A DNA stretch of 64,000 nt, from positions 1 to 64,000 of the forward strand of contig NZ_CP109467.1 of the NCBI RefSeq assembly GCF_036227325.1, given 5' to 3'. How positions within the stretch are numbered: position 1 is the stretch's first letter; the number at the start of each line of letters is the position of its first letter. This DNA comes from Streptomyces sp. NBC_01465. GTDB taxonomy: Bacteria > Actinomycetota > Actinomycetes > Streptomycetales > Streptomycetaceae. Under the pieces are notes generated by a model that was not told the DNA's origin, did no database searches, and saw only the letters and a list, made by a program, of their open reading frames with translations. The position numbers were made by a program, and so were the translations under genes. Shown here piece after piece: positions 40,795 to 50,064 of this stretch.

Positions 40795-41536
40795 CTCGAA
40801 CTGCCGCGCATCGCGGCCTGACCACAGGAGATGCGCTGTGGCCCACCGGGTCTCCGCGACAGACGCAGAGCTGGACCGCTTCTGGAAGGAGTTCGCCGCC
40901 CTCAACTGGGAGCGGCAGCCGCTCTCCCGGCAGACGTCTCCCGTCCGACTGGGCCTCGCGGACTGGGAGTTGCTGCGGGCGTTGAGGCTGACGGCCGACC
41001 TCGACGACGGCTCGGGCCTGCCGAGGATCGTGGTCACGGTGGACGGCCGGGCAGAGTCGGACGACCCTCGGCCGTTCCTGCCTCTGCCCGACGACAGCGG
41101 TCTGGACGCCTACCTGGCCAGGGTGGACACGCGGATGCGGAACCACGAATGGAGCGTCGCCGTTTCCGGCCTGGACGCGGTCGACGTGGCGTTGCGGGAC
41201 CGGGCCGGACGGCTGGCCGACGACGTCCGCCGGCATACGGGAAGCCGGGCCGTCGGGCGCGTCGATGTCGGCGCCTTCATCGGCCGGTACGCCTCATCCC
41301 ACGCCGATGCGCCCGCGAACCACGCGCATGCGGGGATCTTCGGGTTCACTCTGCGCGGCAAGCAGCTTCTGCTGACCTGGCCACCGGAGCGCGGCAACCA
41401 GGTCCCGCTGGTCGGCGTGCCCGGTGCGCTGACCTACATCCCCGCGGGACAACTGCACGTGGGCAGGTCGCCCGACGCCGTGGCCGTCAACGTCAACTTC
41501 GCCTTCTGTCCCGGCAGCGAGCAGGCCGCCGCCTAG
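40795..41536 (+). repeat. Partial duplication of the oxygenase region
   Basis: Homology to 34466-35250 starts inside the last codons of the radical SAM gene (CTCGAACTGCCGCG... followed by the same GCGGCCTGACCACAGGAG) and continues through the ribosome site and the JmjC part of the oxygenase gene. The copy therefore arose by segmental duplication from within the RiPP operon, not by independent acquisition. Confidence 0.85.
40838..41536 (+). CDS. Truncated paralogue of the JmjC oxygenase
   Basis: A 232-residue protein, similar to the first ~235 residues of the 34508-35755 oxygenase (ELDRFWKEFAALNWERQPLS; HEWSVAVSGLDAVDVAL; FGFTLRGKQLLLTWPPERG). The iron motif HVD of the parent is replaced: the aligned region reads NHAHAGIFGF, with no HxD at the same place (an H-A-D triplet lies a few residues earlier). 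A loop of ~17 residues is deleted before LVGVPGALTY. The distal His207 remains. The C-terminal winged-helix part is absent. It is likely a non-catalytic or altered copy. GTG 40838 has the same ribosome site as its parent. Confidence 0.8.
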   Translation: MAHRVSATDAELDRFWKEFAALNWERQPLSRQTSPVRLGLADWELLRALRLTADLDDGSGLPRIVVTVDGRAESDDPRPFLPLPDDSGLDAYLARVDTRMRNHEWSVAVSGLDAVDVALRDRAGRLADDVRRHTGSRAVGRVDVGAFIGRYASSHADAPANHAHAGIFGFTLRGKQLLLTWPPERGNQVPLVGVPGALTYIPAGQLHVGRSPDAVAVNVNFAFCPGSEQAAA

Positions 41537-41548
41537 GTCACGACGGGG

Positions 41549-42394
41549 TCAGGCCTTGGCGCGGCGGATGTCGATGTTGCCGTGCCGGGTGCGGGCGCGG
41601 ACCTCGACGGACTCCTCGGACTTCTCCGGGTTCTGGGACGCGGTGAGCGTGTTGCGGACCTGTCCGGAGGTGGAGTTGACGTCGAGCCAGGCAGCCGTGC
41701 CCTCGCGGATTCCGACCTCGATGGCGCCGTACGAGGTCTCCAACTGGACGGTGCCGCGCGCCACTTCGCCCACACGGAGGGTGCCGTGGGCTGTGGTGGC
41801 GGTGACGGACGACTCGGCGCGGGCGATGTCGATGTCGCCATTGGCGCCGCTCACCCGCAGTTCGCCGGTCGCCGCCCCGACGGTCGTGGTGCCGTGCGAG
41901 TTCTTCAGGACGGCCGGACCGTCGACGAAACCGACGCGCAGGCTGCCGGAGCTGGTGGTGATCTCTGCCGCGCCCTCGATGTGGTCCACGGTGATCGAGC
42001 CGTGCGACGCGGTCAGGTGCAGCGGACCGGTCACATCGAGGCGGACGTCACCCGAGGACGTCTTCACCCGGACCTCACCGAGCCGGCCTTCGCCGAGCAC
42101 CTGTGCCCAGGCGCCGGTCATGTCCACGCGCGAGCCCTCGGGCAGTTCGACCGTGACGTCGACGGTGCCGTTACGGCCCATCAGATAGCGCACCTTGGGC
42201 GTCCGGACGGTCAGTTCGCCGTTCGCGTAACTGACCTCCGTCTGCTCGGCCGCCCGTACGTCCTGGTCCTTCTTCGGGTCGCGGGGCCGCACCTCGACGA
42301 CGGTGTCGCGGCGGTCGCCGGCGGTGAACTGGATGGAACCGGCATCCACGCGCGCCGTGACCGAGACCGCTCCGGGAGTGTCGAAAGTAGGCAT
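41549..42394 (-). CDS. DUF4097 family beta-repeat protein
   Basis: A 281-residue protein of the DUF4097 adhesin-like family. It consists of repeated short strands with SGDV/SGxL/HGTI turns (KTSSGDVRLDVTG, TSSGSLRVGFVDG, NSHGTTTVGAATG, TTAHGTLRVGEVAR), giving a right-handed beta-solenoid. No signal peptide, so cytosolic or non-classical. The function of the family is unknown. It follows the HicB-like gene in the same direction, 52 bases apart, a pairing seen in other actinomycetes. Start at ATG 42394. Confidence 0.85.
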   Translation of the reverse strand: MPTFDTPGAVSVTARVDAGSIQFTAGDRRDTVVEVRPRDPKKDQDVRAAEQTEVSYANGELTVRTPKVRYLMGRNGTVDVTVELPEGSRVDMTGAWAQVLGEGRLGEVRVKTSSGDVRLDVTGPLHLTASHGSITVDHIEGAAEITTSSGSLRVGFVDGPAVLKNSHGTTTVGAATGELRVSGANGDIDIARAESSVTATTAHGTLRVGEVARGTVQLETSYGAIEVGIREGTAAWLDVNSTSGQVRNTLTASQNPEKSEESVEVRARTRHGNIDIRRAKA

Positions 42395-42446
42395 GGCTGT
42401 CCCGTCCTCGTGAGTTTGTGGGATGAAGTGGTACGGACGAACTCGG

Positions 42447-42959
42447 CTATCGCACCCAGCCCGTGAAGTTCTGTCCTACGGTCTGACTCTTCTCCGGAGT
42501 GCGCGGCCGGCTGCCGCCGTCGACCGCGGCGGACACGGCCCGCACCAGCCAGGCGTTGACCGACAGACCTTCCCGGCTCGCGGCCTCCTCGGTGCGCGCC
42601 TTCAGGTGGGCGGGCAGGCGCAGGTTGACGCGGGCAGTGCCTCCCTCGTCGCCGTCGGCTACGACCGGGACGGAGACGGGCGCCGGAGCGTCGGACGGCT
42701 CGGACCGGTCCTCGCGCTGCGGCAGCACCACCACGAAGTCGGGCTCCAGACCACGAAGCCGTACGTCGACGGAGCCCGGGGCGAGCTCACGGGTGATCTC
42801 GTCCATCGCGGCGGAGAGCACGTTGAGCAGCGTCAGCCGGGTCGCCGATTCCAGCGGAGCGGTGAGCCGCTCGGCCAGCTTCAGGGCATCCTCTCCGCCC
42901 GCTTCGGCGGCAACCGCGAGCTCCCGGCGGAGAGTGTCGACATACGGAGTGAGGTCCAT
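42447..42959 (-). CDS. HicB-like / ribbon-helix-helix protein
   Basis: A 170-residue protein. The N-terminal part is helical (MDLTPYVDTLRRELAVAAEA). The C-terminal part has a ribbon-helix-helix DNA-binding motif (ARVNLRLPAHLKARTEEAAS, then REGLSVNAWLVRAVSAAVDG), as in HicB-type antitoxins and Arc-type repressors. No HicA toxin gene is adjacent. It probably regulates its own operon with the DUF4097 gene. The ATG at 42959 gives the compact form. Confidence 0.8.
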   Translation of the reverse strand: MDLTPYVDTLRRELAVAAEAGGEDALKLAERLTAPLESATRLTLLNVLSAAMDEITRELAPGSVDVRLRGLEPDFVVVLPQREDRSEPSDAPAPVSVPVVADGDEGGTARVNLRLPAHLKARTEEAASREGLSVNAWLVRAVSAAVDGGSRPRTPEKSQTVGQNFTGWVR

Positions 42960-43026
42960 GACGCCATGATGGCACCAGGGTGGCGTCATATGCAAGTCCG
43001 AAGGTGCGACGCGTGGCGTCGGTGCG

Positions 43027-44622
43027 CTACTCGACCGGCTCGATCCCCGCTCGCAGCAACCCGTACGTGTAGGCCTCCTCCAGCGCACACCACGATGCGG
43101 CGATGACGTTCTCGGCGACGCCCACCGTTGACCACTCGTTCTGGCCGTCCGTGGTGGAGATCAGGACGCGGGTCGTGCACTCCGTGCCGTACGTGCCGTC
43201 CAGCCTGCGGACCCTGTAGTCGACCAGTTCGAGCGTGGCGAGCTGCGGGTAGATGCGCTCGAGCGCGACGCGCAGGGCACGGTCGAGCGCATTGACCGGG
43301 CCGTTGCCCTCGGCGGTGGCGACGATGCGCTCGCCCTTGGCCCACAGCTTCACGGTCGCTTCGTTGGCGTGGCTGCCGTCGGGGCGGTCCTCGATGATGG
43401 CCCGCCTGGACTCGATGCGGAAGTAGCTGCGGGCCCTGCCCTCGGCCTCCTCGCGGAGCAGCAGTTCGAAGGAGGCGTCGGCGGCCTCGTACGTGTAGCC
43501 CTGCAGTTCACGCTCCTTGACGCGTGCGACGACGCGGCCGACGAGCTCGCGGTCGCCGGAGATGTCCACGCCGAGCTCCTGGCTCTTGAGCTCGACGGAG
43601 GCGCGGCCCGCCATGTCGGAGACCAGCATGCGGATGCGGTTGCCGACGAGGTCGGGGTCGATGTGCTGGTACAGATCCGGGTCGACCTTGATCGCGGAGG
43701 CGTGGAGGCCCGCCTTGTGTGCGAAGGCGGAGATGCCGACATAGGGCTGGTGGGTGGACGGGGCGAGGTTCGTGACCTCGGCGATGGCGTGCGAGATGCG
43801 CGTCATCTCGCGCAGCGCGCCGTCGGGCAGAACCTTCTTGCCGTACTTGAGTTCCAGGGCGGCGACGACCGAGAAGAGGTTGGAGTTGCCGACGCGCTCT
43901 CCGTAGCCATTGGCCGTGCACTGCACATGAGTCGCGCCGGCGTCGACGGCTGCAAGGGTGTTGGCGACGGCGCAGCCCGTGTCGTCCTGGGCGTGAATGC
44001 CGAGCCGGGCTCCCGTGTCGTCGAGGACGATGTGCACGATCGCCTGGATCTGGGCGGGGAGCATGCCGCCGTTGGTGTCGCAGAGCACGACGACCGAGGC
44101 GCCCGCCTCGTGTGCGGCCCGTACGACGGCTTTCGCATAAACGGGGTTGGCGCGGTAGCCGTCGAAGAAGTGCTCGCAGTCGACGAAGACACGGCGGCCC
44201 TCGGCCACCAGATGGGCGACGGTGTCGCGGACCATCTCCAGGTTCTCGTCGAGGGTGGTGCGCAGGGCCAGTTCGACATGCCGGTCGTGCGCCTTGGCGA
44301 CCAGCGTGATCACCGGGGCACCCGACTCGAGGAGCGCCCTGACCTGCGGGTCGTCGGCTGCTTTGGCGCCGGGCCTGCGCGTGGCGCCGAAGGCGACGAG
44401 CTGGGCGTGCCGGAAGTCGATCTCCTGCGCACGGGCGAAGAACTCGGTGTCGCGCGGGTTGGCGCCCGGCCAGCCTCCTTCGATGAAGCCCACGCCGAAA
44501 TCGTCCAGGTGCCGTGCGATGGTCAGCTTGTCCGCGACAGTGAGGCTGATGCCTTCGCGCTGAGCTCCGTCGCGCAGCGTCGTGTCGAAGACGTGGAAGG
44601 AATCACTCGGGCTGCTGCTCAT
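43027..44622 (-). CDS. Citramalate synthase
   Basis: A 531-residue enzyme of the DRE-TIM metallolyase family that condenses pyruvate with acetyl-CoA to (R)-citramalate, the first step of the threonine-independent route to 2-oxobutyrate and isoleucine. Recognised by FDTTLRDGAQREGISL, GVGFIEGGWPGANPRD, the metal-site segment GIHAQDDTGCAVANTLA, VQCTANGYGERVGN and the C-terminal allosteric domain (YRVRRLDGTYGTE). It lies 30 bases downstream of korB on the same strand and may be co-transcribed with korAB and the carboxylase gene. In this setting it could feed propionyl-CoA supply. No truncation seen. Confidence 0.9.
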   Translation of the reverse strand: MSSSPSDSFHVFDTTLRDGAQREGISLTVADKLTIARHLDDFGVGFIEGGWPGANPRDTEFFARAQEIDFRHAQLVAFGATRRPGAKAADDPQVRALLESGAPVITLVAKAHDRHVELALRTTLDENLEMVRDTVAHLVAEGRRVFVDCEHFFDGYRANPVYAKAVVRAAHEAGASVVVLCDTNGGMLPAQIQAIVHIVLDDTGARLGIHAQDDTGCAVANTLAAVDAGATHVQCTANGYGERVGNSNLFSVVAALELKYGKKVLPDGALREMTRISHAIAEVTNLAPSTHQPYVGISAFAHKAGLHASAIKVDPDLYQHIDPDLVGNRIRMLVSDMAGRASVELKSQELGVDISGDRELVGRVVARVKERELQGYTYEAADASFELLLREEAEGRARSYFRIESRRAIIEDRPDGSHANEATVKLWAKGERIVATAEGNGPVNALDRALRVALERIYPQLATLELVDYRVRRLDGTYGTECTTRVLISTTDGQNEWSTVGVAENVIAASWCALEEAYTYGLLRAGIEPVE

Positions 44623-44652
44623 ACTGATCCGGCTCCTGTCTGGGATCTCGGC

Positions 44653-45691
<1,039 letters not shown>

Positions 45692-45702
<11 letters not shown>

Positions 45703-47590
45703 CGATGGCCTCCTTGAGGGCGGTGGCGAGCTGCTCGGCCTTGAACGGCATGCCGTTGACCTGGTTGAAACTGATCGCGTCGACGAGGTACTTCGCACGG
45801 ATCAGTGTGGCGAGCTGGCCGAGGTTCATCTCGGGGATCACCACGCGGTCGTAGTCGGCGAGGACGTCACCCAGGTTGTTCGGGAAGGGGTTGAGGTGGC
45901 GCAGATGGGCCTGCGCGATGGGTACGTTCTCCGCGCGCAGGCGGCGGACGGCTGCGGTGATGGGGCCGAATGTCGAACCCCAGCCAAGGACCAGGGTCCT
46001 GGCCTCGTTGGGGTCGTCGACCTTCAGGTCGGGGACCTCGATGCCGTCGATCTTCGCCTGGCGGGTGCGGACCATGAAGTCGTGGTTGGCCGGGTCGTAG
46101 CTGATGTTGCCGGTGCCGTCCTGCTTCTCGATTCCGCCGATCCGGTGCTCCAACCCCGGCGTGCCCGGCACCGCCCACGGACGCGCCAACGTCTGCGGGT
46201 CGCGCTTGTAGGGCCAGAACACTTCGGTGCCATCGGCCAGCTCATGATTGGGACCGGCCGCGAACTGCACCCGCAGATCGGGCAGTTCATCCACCTCGGG
46301 CACCCGCCACGGCTCCGAGCCGTTCGCCAGATACCCGTCCGAGAGCAGGAAGACCGGGGTGCGGTAGGTCAGCGCGATCCGTGCCGCATCCAGCGCCGCA
46401 TCGAAACAGTCACCCGGCGTCTTCGGCGCGACGATCGGGACCGGGGCCTCGCCGTTGCGCCCGTACATCGCCTGCAGCAGATCCGCCTGCTCCGTCTTCG
46501 TCGGCAGACCGGTCGAGGGCCCGCCGCGCTGAATATCGATGATCAGCAACGGGAGCTCCAGGGACACCGCGAGGCCGATCGCCTCGGACTTCAACGCCAC
46601 CCCAGGACCCGATGTGGTGGTGATGGCGAGGGAGCCGCCGAACGCCGCGCCGAGTGCGGCGCCGATCCCCGCGATCTCGTCCTCCGCCTGGAAGGTCCGC
46701 ACCCCGAAGTTCTTGTGCTTGGAGAGCTCGTGCAGGATGTCGGAAGCCGGAGTGATCGGATACGAGCCGAGGTAGAGCGGGAGATCCGCCTGCCGGGCGG
46801 CCGCGATCAGCCCGTACGACAGCGCCAGATTCCCCGACATGTTCCGGTAGGTGCCCGTCGGGAACGCGGACGTCGCCGGAGCCACCTCATAAGACACCGC
46901 GAAGTCCTCGGTCGTCTCACCGAAGTTCCAACCCGCCCTGAACGCAGCGACGTTGGCCTCGGCGATCTCGGGCTTCTTCGCGAACTTCGTCCGCAGGAAC
47001 TTCTCCGTGCCCTCGGTCGGCCGGTGGTACATCCACGACAGAAGCCCCAGCGCGAACATGTTCTTCGACCGCTCGGCCTCCTTGCGGGAGAGCCCGAACT
47101 CCTTCAGCGCCTCGATCGTCATCGACGTCAGCGGCACCGGATGCACCCGGAACGCCTCCAGCGAACCGTCCTCCAGCGGAGAGGTCGCATACCCGACCTT
47201 CGCCATCGGCCGCTTCGTGAACTCATCGGTGTTCACGATGATTTCGGCCCCGCGCGGCAGGTCCCCGATGTTGGCCTTCAGCGCCGCCGGGTTCATCGCG
47301 ACCAGCACGTTCGGGGCATCGCCCGGCGTGAGGATGTCGTGATCCGCGAAGTGCAGCTGGAAGCTGGAGACACCCGGCAGCGTCCCTGCGGGCGCCCGGA
47401 TCTCGGCCGGGAAGTTCGGCAGCGTCGACAGGTCGTTGCCGAACGACGCCGTCTCCGACGTGAACCGGTCGCCCGTGAGCTGCATACCGTCACCGGAGTC
47501 CCCCGCGAACCGGATGATCACCCGGTCCAGACGGCGGACTTCCTTGTCGCGCACCCCTGTTACGTCAGGGGCAGCGGTTGTCACAGACAT
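45692..47590 (-). CDS. 2-oxoacid:ferredoxin oxidoreductase, alpha subunit
   Basis: A 632-residue subunit fusing the gamma domain (VIIRFAGDSGDGMQLTGDRF at about 22-41) to the alpha pyrimidine-binding domain (LYLGSYPITPASDILHELS; TTSGPGVALKSEAIGLAVS). Partner of KorB. The ATG at 47590 lies 20 bases after the carboxylase gene stop, consistent with one operon (carboxylase-korA-korB-cimA). Full length, no lesions. Substrate cannot be read from the sequence. Confidence 0.92.
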
Positions 47591-47610
47591 ACGAGTGTCG
47601 ACTCCTGTCG

Positions 47611-49188
47611 CTACTGGGGCTGGTTCCCGTGCTTGCGGGAAGGCTGAGCCACGTACTTGGTGCGCAGCACGGCGAGCGCGTCGATCAGCCTGATGCGGGT
47701 CTCCGCAGGGTCGATGACGTCGTCCACCAGGCCTCGTTCGGCCGCGTAGTACGGGTGCATGAGCTGGTCCCGGTACTCCTTGATGTGCTGTTCGCGGGAG
47801 GACTCGGGATCGGCGGACGCCGCGATCTCGCGCCGGAAGACGACGTTGGCGGCGCCCTCCGCCCCCATCACGGCGATCTCGTTGCCCGGCCAGGCCAGCG
47901 ACAGGTCCGAGCCGATGGAGCGCGAGTCCATGACGATGTACGCGCCGCCGTAGGCCTTGCGCAGGATCAGCTGGATGCGGGGAACCGTCGCATTGCAGTA
48001 CGCGTAGAGGAGTTTGGCGCCGTGGCGGATGATGCCGCCGTGCTCCTGGTCGATGCCGGGCAGGAAGCCCGGCACATCCACCAGGGTCACGAGGGGGATG
48101 TTGAAGGAGTCGCACATCTGCACGAAGCGCGCCGCCTTCTCGCTGCCCTTGATGTCGAGTACGCCGGCGAGCGCGGCGGGCTGGTTGGCCACGATGCCGA
48201 CGACATGGCCGTCCAGACGGGCCAGTGCGCACACCACGTTGGGCGCCCAGGCCTCGTGCACCTCGAAGTAGTCGCCGCCGTCGACGAACTCCTCGACGAC
48301 CTCGCGTACGTCGTACACCCGCTTGTCGTCGGACGGCACCAGGTCGCGCATGGCCGGGGTGAGCCGGTCGGGCCGGTCCGCACAGGTCTCGGAGGGCGGC
48401 TGTTCACGGTTGTTGGCGGGCAGGAAGGACAGCAGGTAGCGGACGTCCGCGAGGCAGCTCTCCTCGTCGTCGTACGCGAATCCGGCGACGCCGGAGAGAC
48501 GGGTGTGGGCGTCGGCGCCGCCCAGCTCGTCGTGGCTGATCTGCTCTCCGGTGACCGCCTGCACCACGTCGGGACCCGTGATGAACATCTGCGCGGTGCC
48601 GCGCACCATGAACACGAAGTCGGTCAGCACCGGGGAGTAGGCCGCCCCGCCCGCGCAGGGGCCCAGCATGACGCTGATCTGCGGGACGACCCCGGAGTTG
48701 CGGACGTTGCGCTGGAAGATCCCGCCGTACCCGGCGAGCGCGGTCACCCCTTCCTGGATGCGTGCGCCGGCGCCGTCGCACAGGCCCACGATCGGGGCTC
48801 CGGCGGAGGCGGCCATGTCCATGATCTTGTGGATCTTCTCGGCGTGCGCCTCGCCGAGGGAGCCTCCGAAGATCCGGAAGTCATGGGCGTACGCGAAGAC
48901 GACACGGCCGAACACGCGGCCCCAGGCGGTGACCACACCGTCGGTGTAGGGGCGCTTGTCCTCCAGGCCGAAGCCGCTGGCCCGGTGTCTGCGCAGCCCT
49001 TCGACCTCGGTGAACCGTCCGTCGTCGAAAAGGAGTTGGAGCCGCTCGCGTGCCGTGAGTTTGCCTTTGGCGTGCTGCGCCTCGGTGGCCCTGTCGCTGG
49101 GGCCTCGGCGCATCGCGTCACGTATGGCATGCAGTTCGGCGACCGTGCCGCGCTGCTGCCCGACCGGCTTGTCGTCCAGGGCGGTCAT
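47611..49188 (-). CDS. Acyl-CoA carboxylase beta subunit (carboxyltransferase)
   Basis: A 525-residue PccB/AccB-type carboxyltransferase that moves CO2 from biotin to acyl-CoA. Typical segments are KLTARERLQLLFDDGRFTEV, FGGSLGEAHAEKIHKIMDMA, GPCAGGAAYSPVLTDFVFMV and DVPGFLPGIDQEHGGIIRHG. At the position known to set substrate range in S. coelicolor PccB (Asp422), it has Ile (about residue 418, in GGAYIVM). Ile there is associated with AccB-like acceptance of acetyl-, propionyl- and butyryl-CoA. No biotinylated alpha or epsilon subunit gene is in the window. It is first in the operon with korAB and cimA. Confidence 0.92.
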   Translation of the reverse strand: MTALDDKPVGQQRGTVAELHAIRDAMRRGPSDRATEAQHAKGKLTARERLQLLFDDGRFTEVEGLRRHRASGFGLEDKRPYTDGVVTAWGRVFGRVVFAYAHDFRIFGGSLGEAHAEKIHKIMDMAASAGAPIVGLCDGAGARIQEGVTALAGYGGIFQRNVRNSGVVPQISVMLGPCAGGAAYSPVLTDFVFMVRGTAQMFITGPDVVQAVTGEQISHDELGGADAHTRLSGVAGFAYDDEESCLADVRYLLSFLPANNREQPPSETCADRPDRLTPAMRDLVPSDDKRVYDVREVVEEFVDGGDYFEVHEAWAPNVVCALARLDGHVVGIVANQPAALAGVLDIKGSEKAARFVQMCDSFNIPLVTLVDVPGFLPGIDQEHGGIIRHGAKLLYAYCNATVPRIQLILRKAYGGAYIVMDSRSIGSDLSLAWPGNEIAVMGAEGAANVVFRREIAASADPESSREQHIKEYRDQLMHPYYAAERGLVDDVIDPAETRIRLIDALAVLRTKYVAQPSRKHGNQPQ

Positions 49189-49491
49189 GGGTTTCCCCTT
49201 CCGGCCGTCGTGATGAACCGTCCGTCGTGTGGTGAAGCAGCCGTCAGCTTCTGCCATGCCGCTCGAAGCCTGTTGGAGCGCCGGACGACAACGGGGCCGG
49301 GCTCACCGGCGCTCCACCGGCGCTCGAGTCCGCGTCGAGAACGGAATGGGATGCTCCCCGCGTGAGCTCCGAAGCTGACGGTCACGAGCCCTCGCGGAGG
49401 GCCACACAAGCCCGTCGGCACCCCCTGCACATCCCCCGAGGGCACCGGCGGGCATCTTGCGCACCCGTACGAAGCAAAGGAGCCCCCCACC
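49189..49491. other. Divergent promoter region
   Basis: About 300 bases between the minus-strand carboxylase operon and the plus-strand 49492 gene. No gene. The ribosome site AAAGGAG of the 49492 gene is at its right end. No clear operator. Confidence 0.4.
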
Positions 49492-49899
49492 ATGTCTGTC
49501 ACGCTGAGCGACCAGGACAAGGTCACCCTGCGGACCGCCGCCTACGGCGCGGTCTCACTGATGGCTGCCGCTGCCGGCGCCGACTCCCCCCACAAGGTCG
49601 CCACCCAGGGAAGCATCGCCCTGACGTCCGCGACCGGTCTCGTCGGGCACGTGCTCTCCGAGAAGTCCTCGGTCGGCGACCTGAGCGGCAAGTCCACCGC
49701 CGAACTCGCCGATCGCGTCCTGCCCGCCCTCACCGCGGCCATGCAGCTGCTCAAGAAGCAGGCCCCCGACGAGGCCGACAACTTCCGCAGCACCGTCCTC
49801 GTCGCCCTCGACGCGTCCACCCAGTCGCGTAAGAACGCGTCCAGCCCCACCCTCACCGCCATGACCGACAAGATCACCGCCGCTCTCGACGCCGCCTGA
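49492..49899 (+). CDS. Small hypothetical protein (135 aa)
   Basis: A 135-residue, all-helical soluble protein starting MSVTLSDQDKVTLRTAAYGA, with VSLMAAAAGADSPHKVATQG, ELADRVLPALTAAMQLLKKQ and a C-terminal helix. AAAGGAG precedes the ATG. A strong hairpin follows the stop. It resembles small uncharacterised Streptomyces proteins. No link to the polyketide genes is evident beyond position. Confidence 0.75.
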   Translation: MSVTLSDQDKVTLRTAAYGAVSLMAAAAGADSPHKVATQGSIALTSATGLVGHVLSEKSSVGDLSGKSTAELADRVLPALTAAMQLLKKQAPDEADNFRSTVLVALDASTQSRKNASSPTLTAMTDKITAALDAA

Positions 49900-49915
49900 C
49901 CGACGTCCGCGTGAG

Positions 49916-49949
49916 ACTTGCCCTGTCCCGCCGGCGGGACAGGGCAAGT
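49916..49949 (+). terminator. Perfect 34-nt palindrome after the 49492 gene
   Basis: ACTTGCCCTGTCCCGCC pairs perfectly with its complement. Works as a terminator. Its centre, TGTCCCGCCGGCGGGACA, recurs at 59064-59081. Confidence 0.8.
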
Positions 49950-49998
49950 CCGCCCGCCAAGTGCCCCGGCCCTGCACCGAGTTGTCTTGAACCGCTGA

Positions 49999-50038
49999 TC
50001 CACGTGCGTGAACGTGGAGTCGATGTGACGACGTCACA
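49999..50038. promoter_or_regulatory. Two tandem inverted repeats upstream of the monooxygenase
   Basis: TCCACGT, 6-nt spacer, ACGTGGA at 49999-50018, and TGTGAC, 3-nt spacer, GTCACA at 50024-50038. They lie within 70 bases of the monooxygenase start, where a TetR- or GntR-type regulator would bind. Confidence 0.5.
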
Positions 50039-50064
50039 GGCGCGGCGGAAAGAGGGGTAACGAC

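Noticed and set aside
42447-42959. HicAB toxin-antitoxin system
   Set aside because: Only an RHH/HicB-like protein is present. The neighbour is DUF4097, not a HicA toxin.
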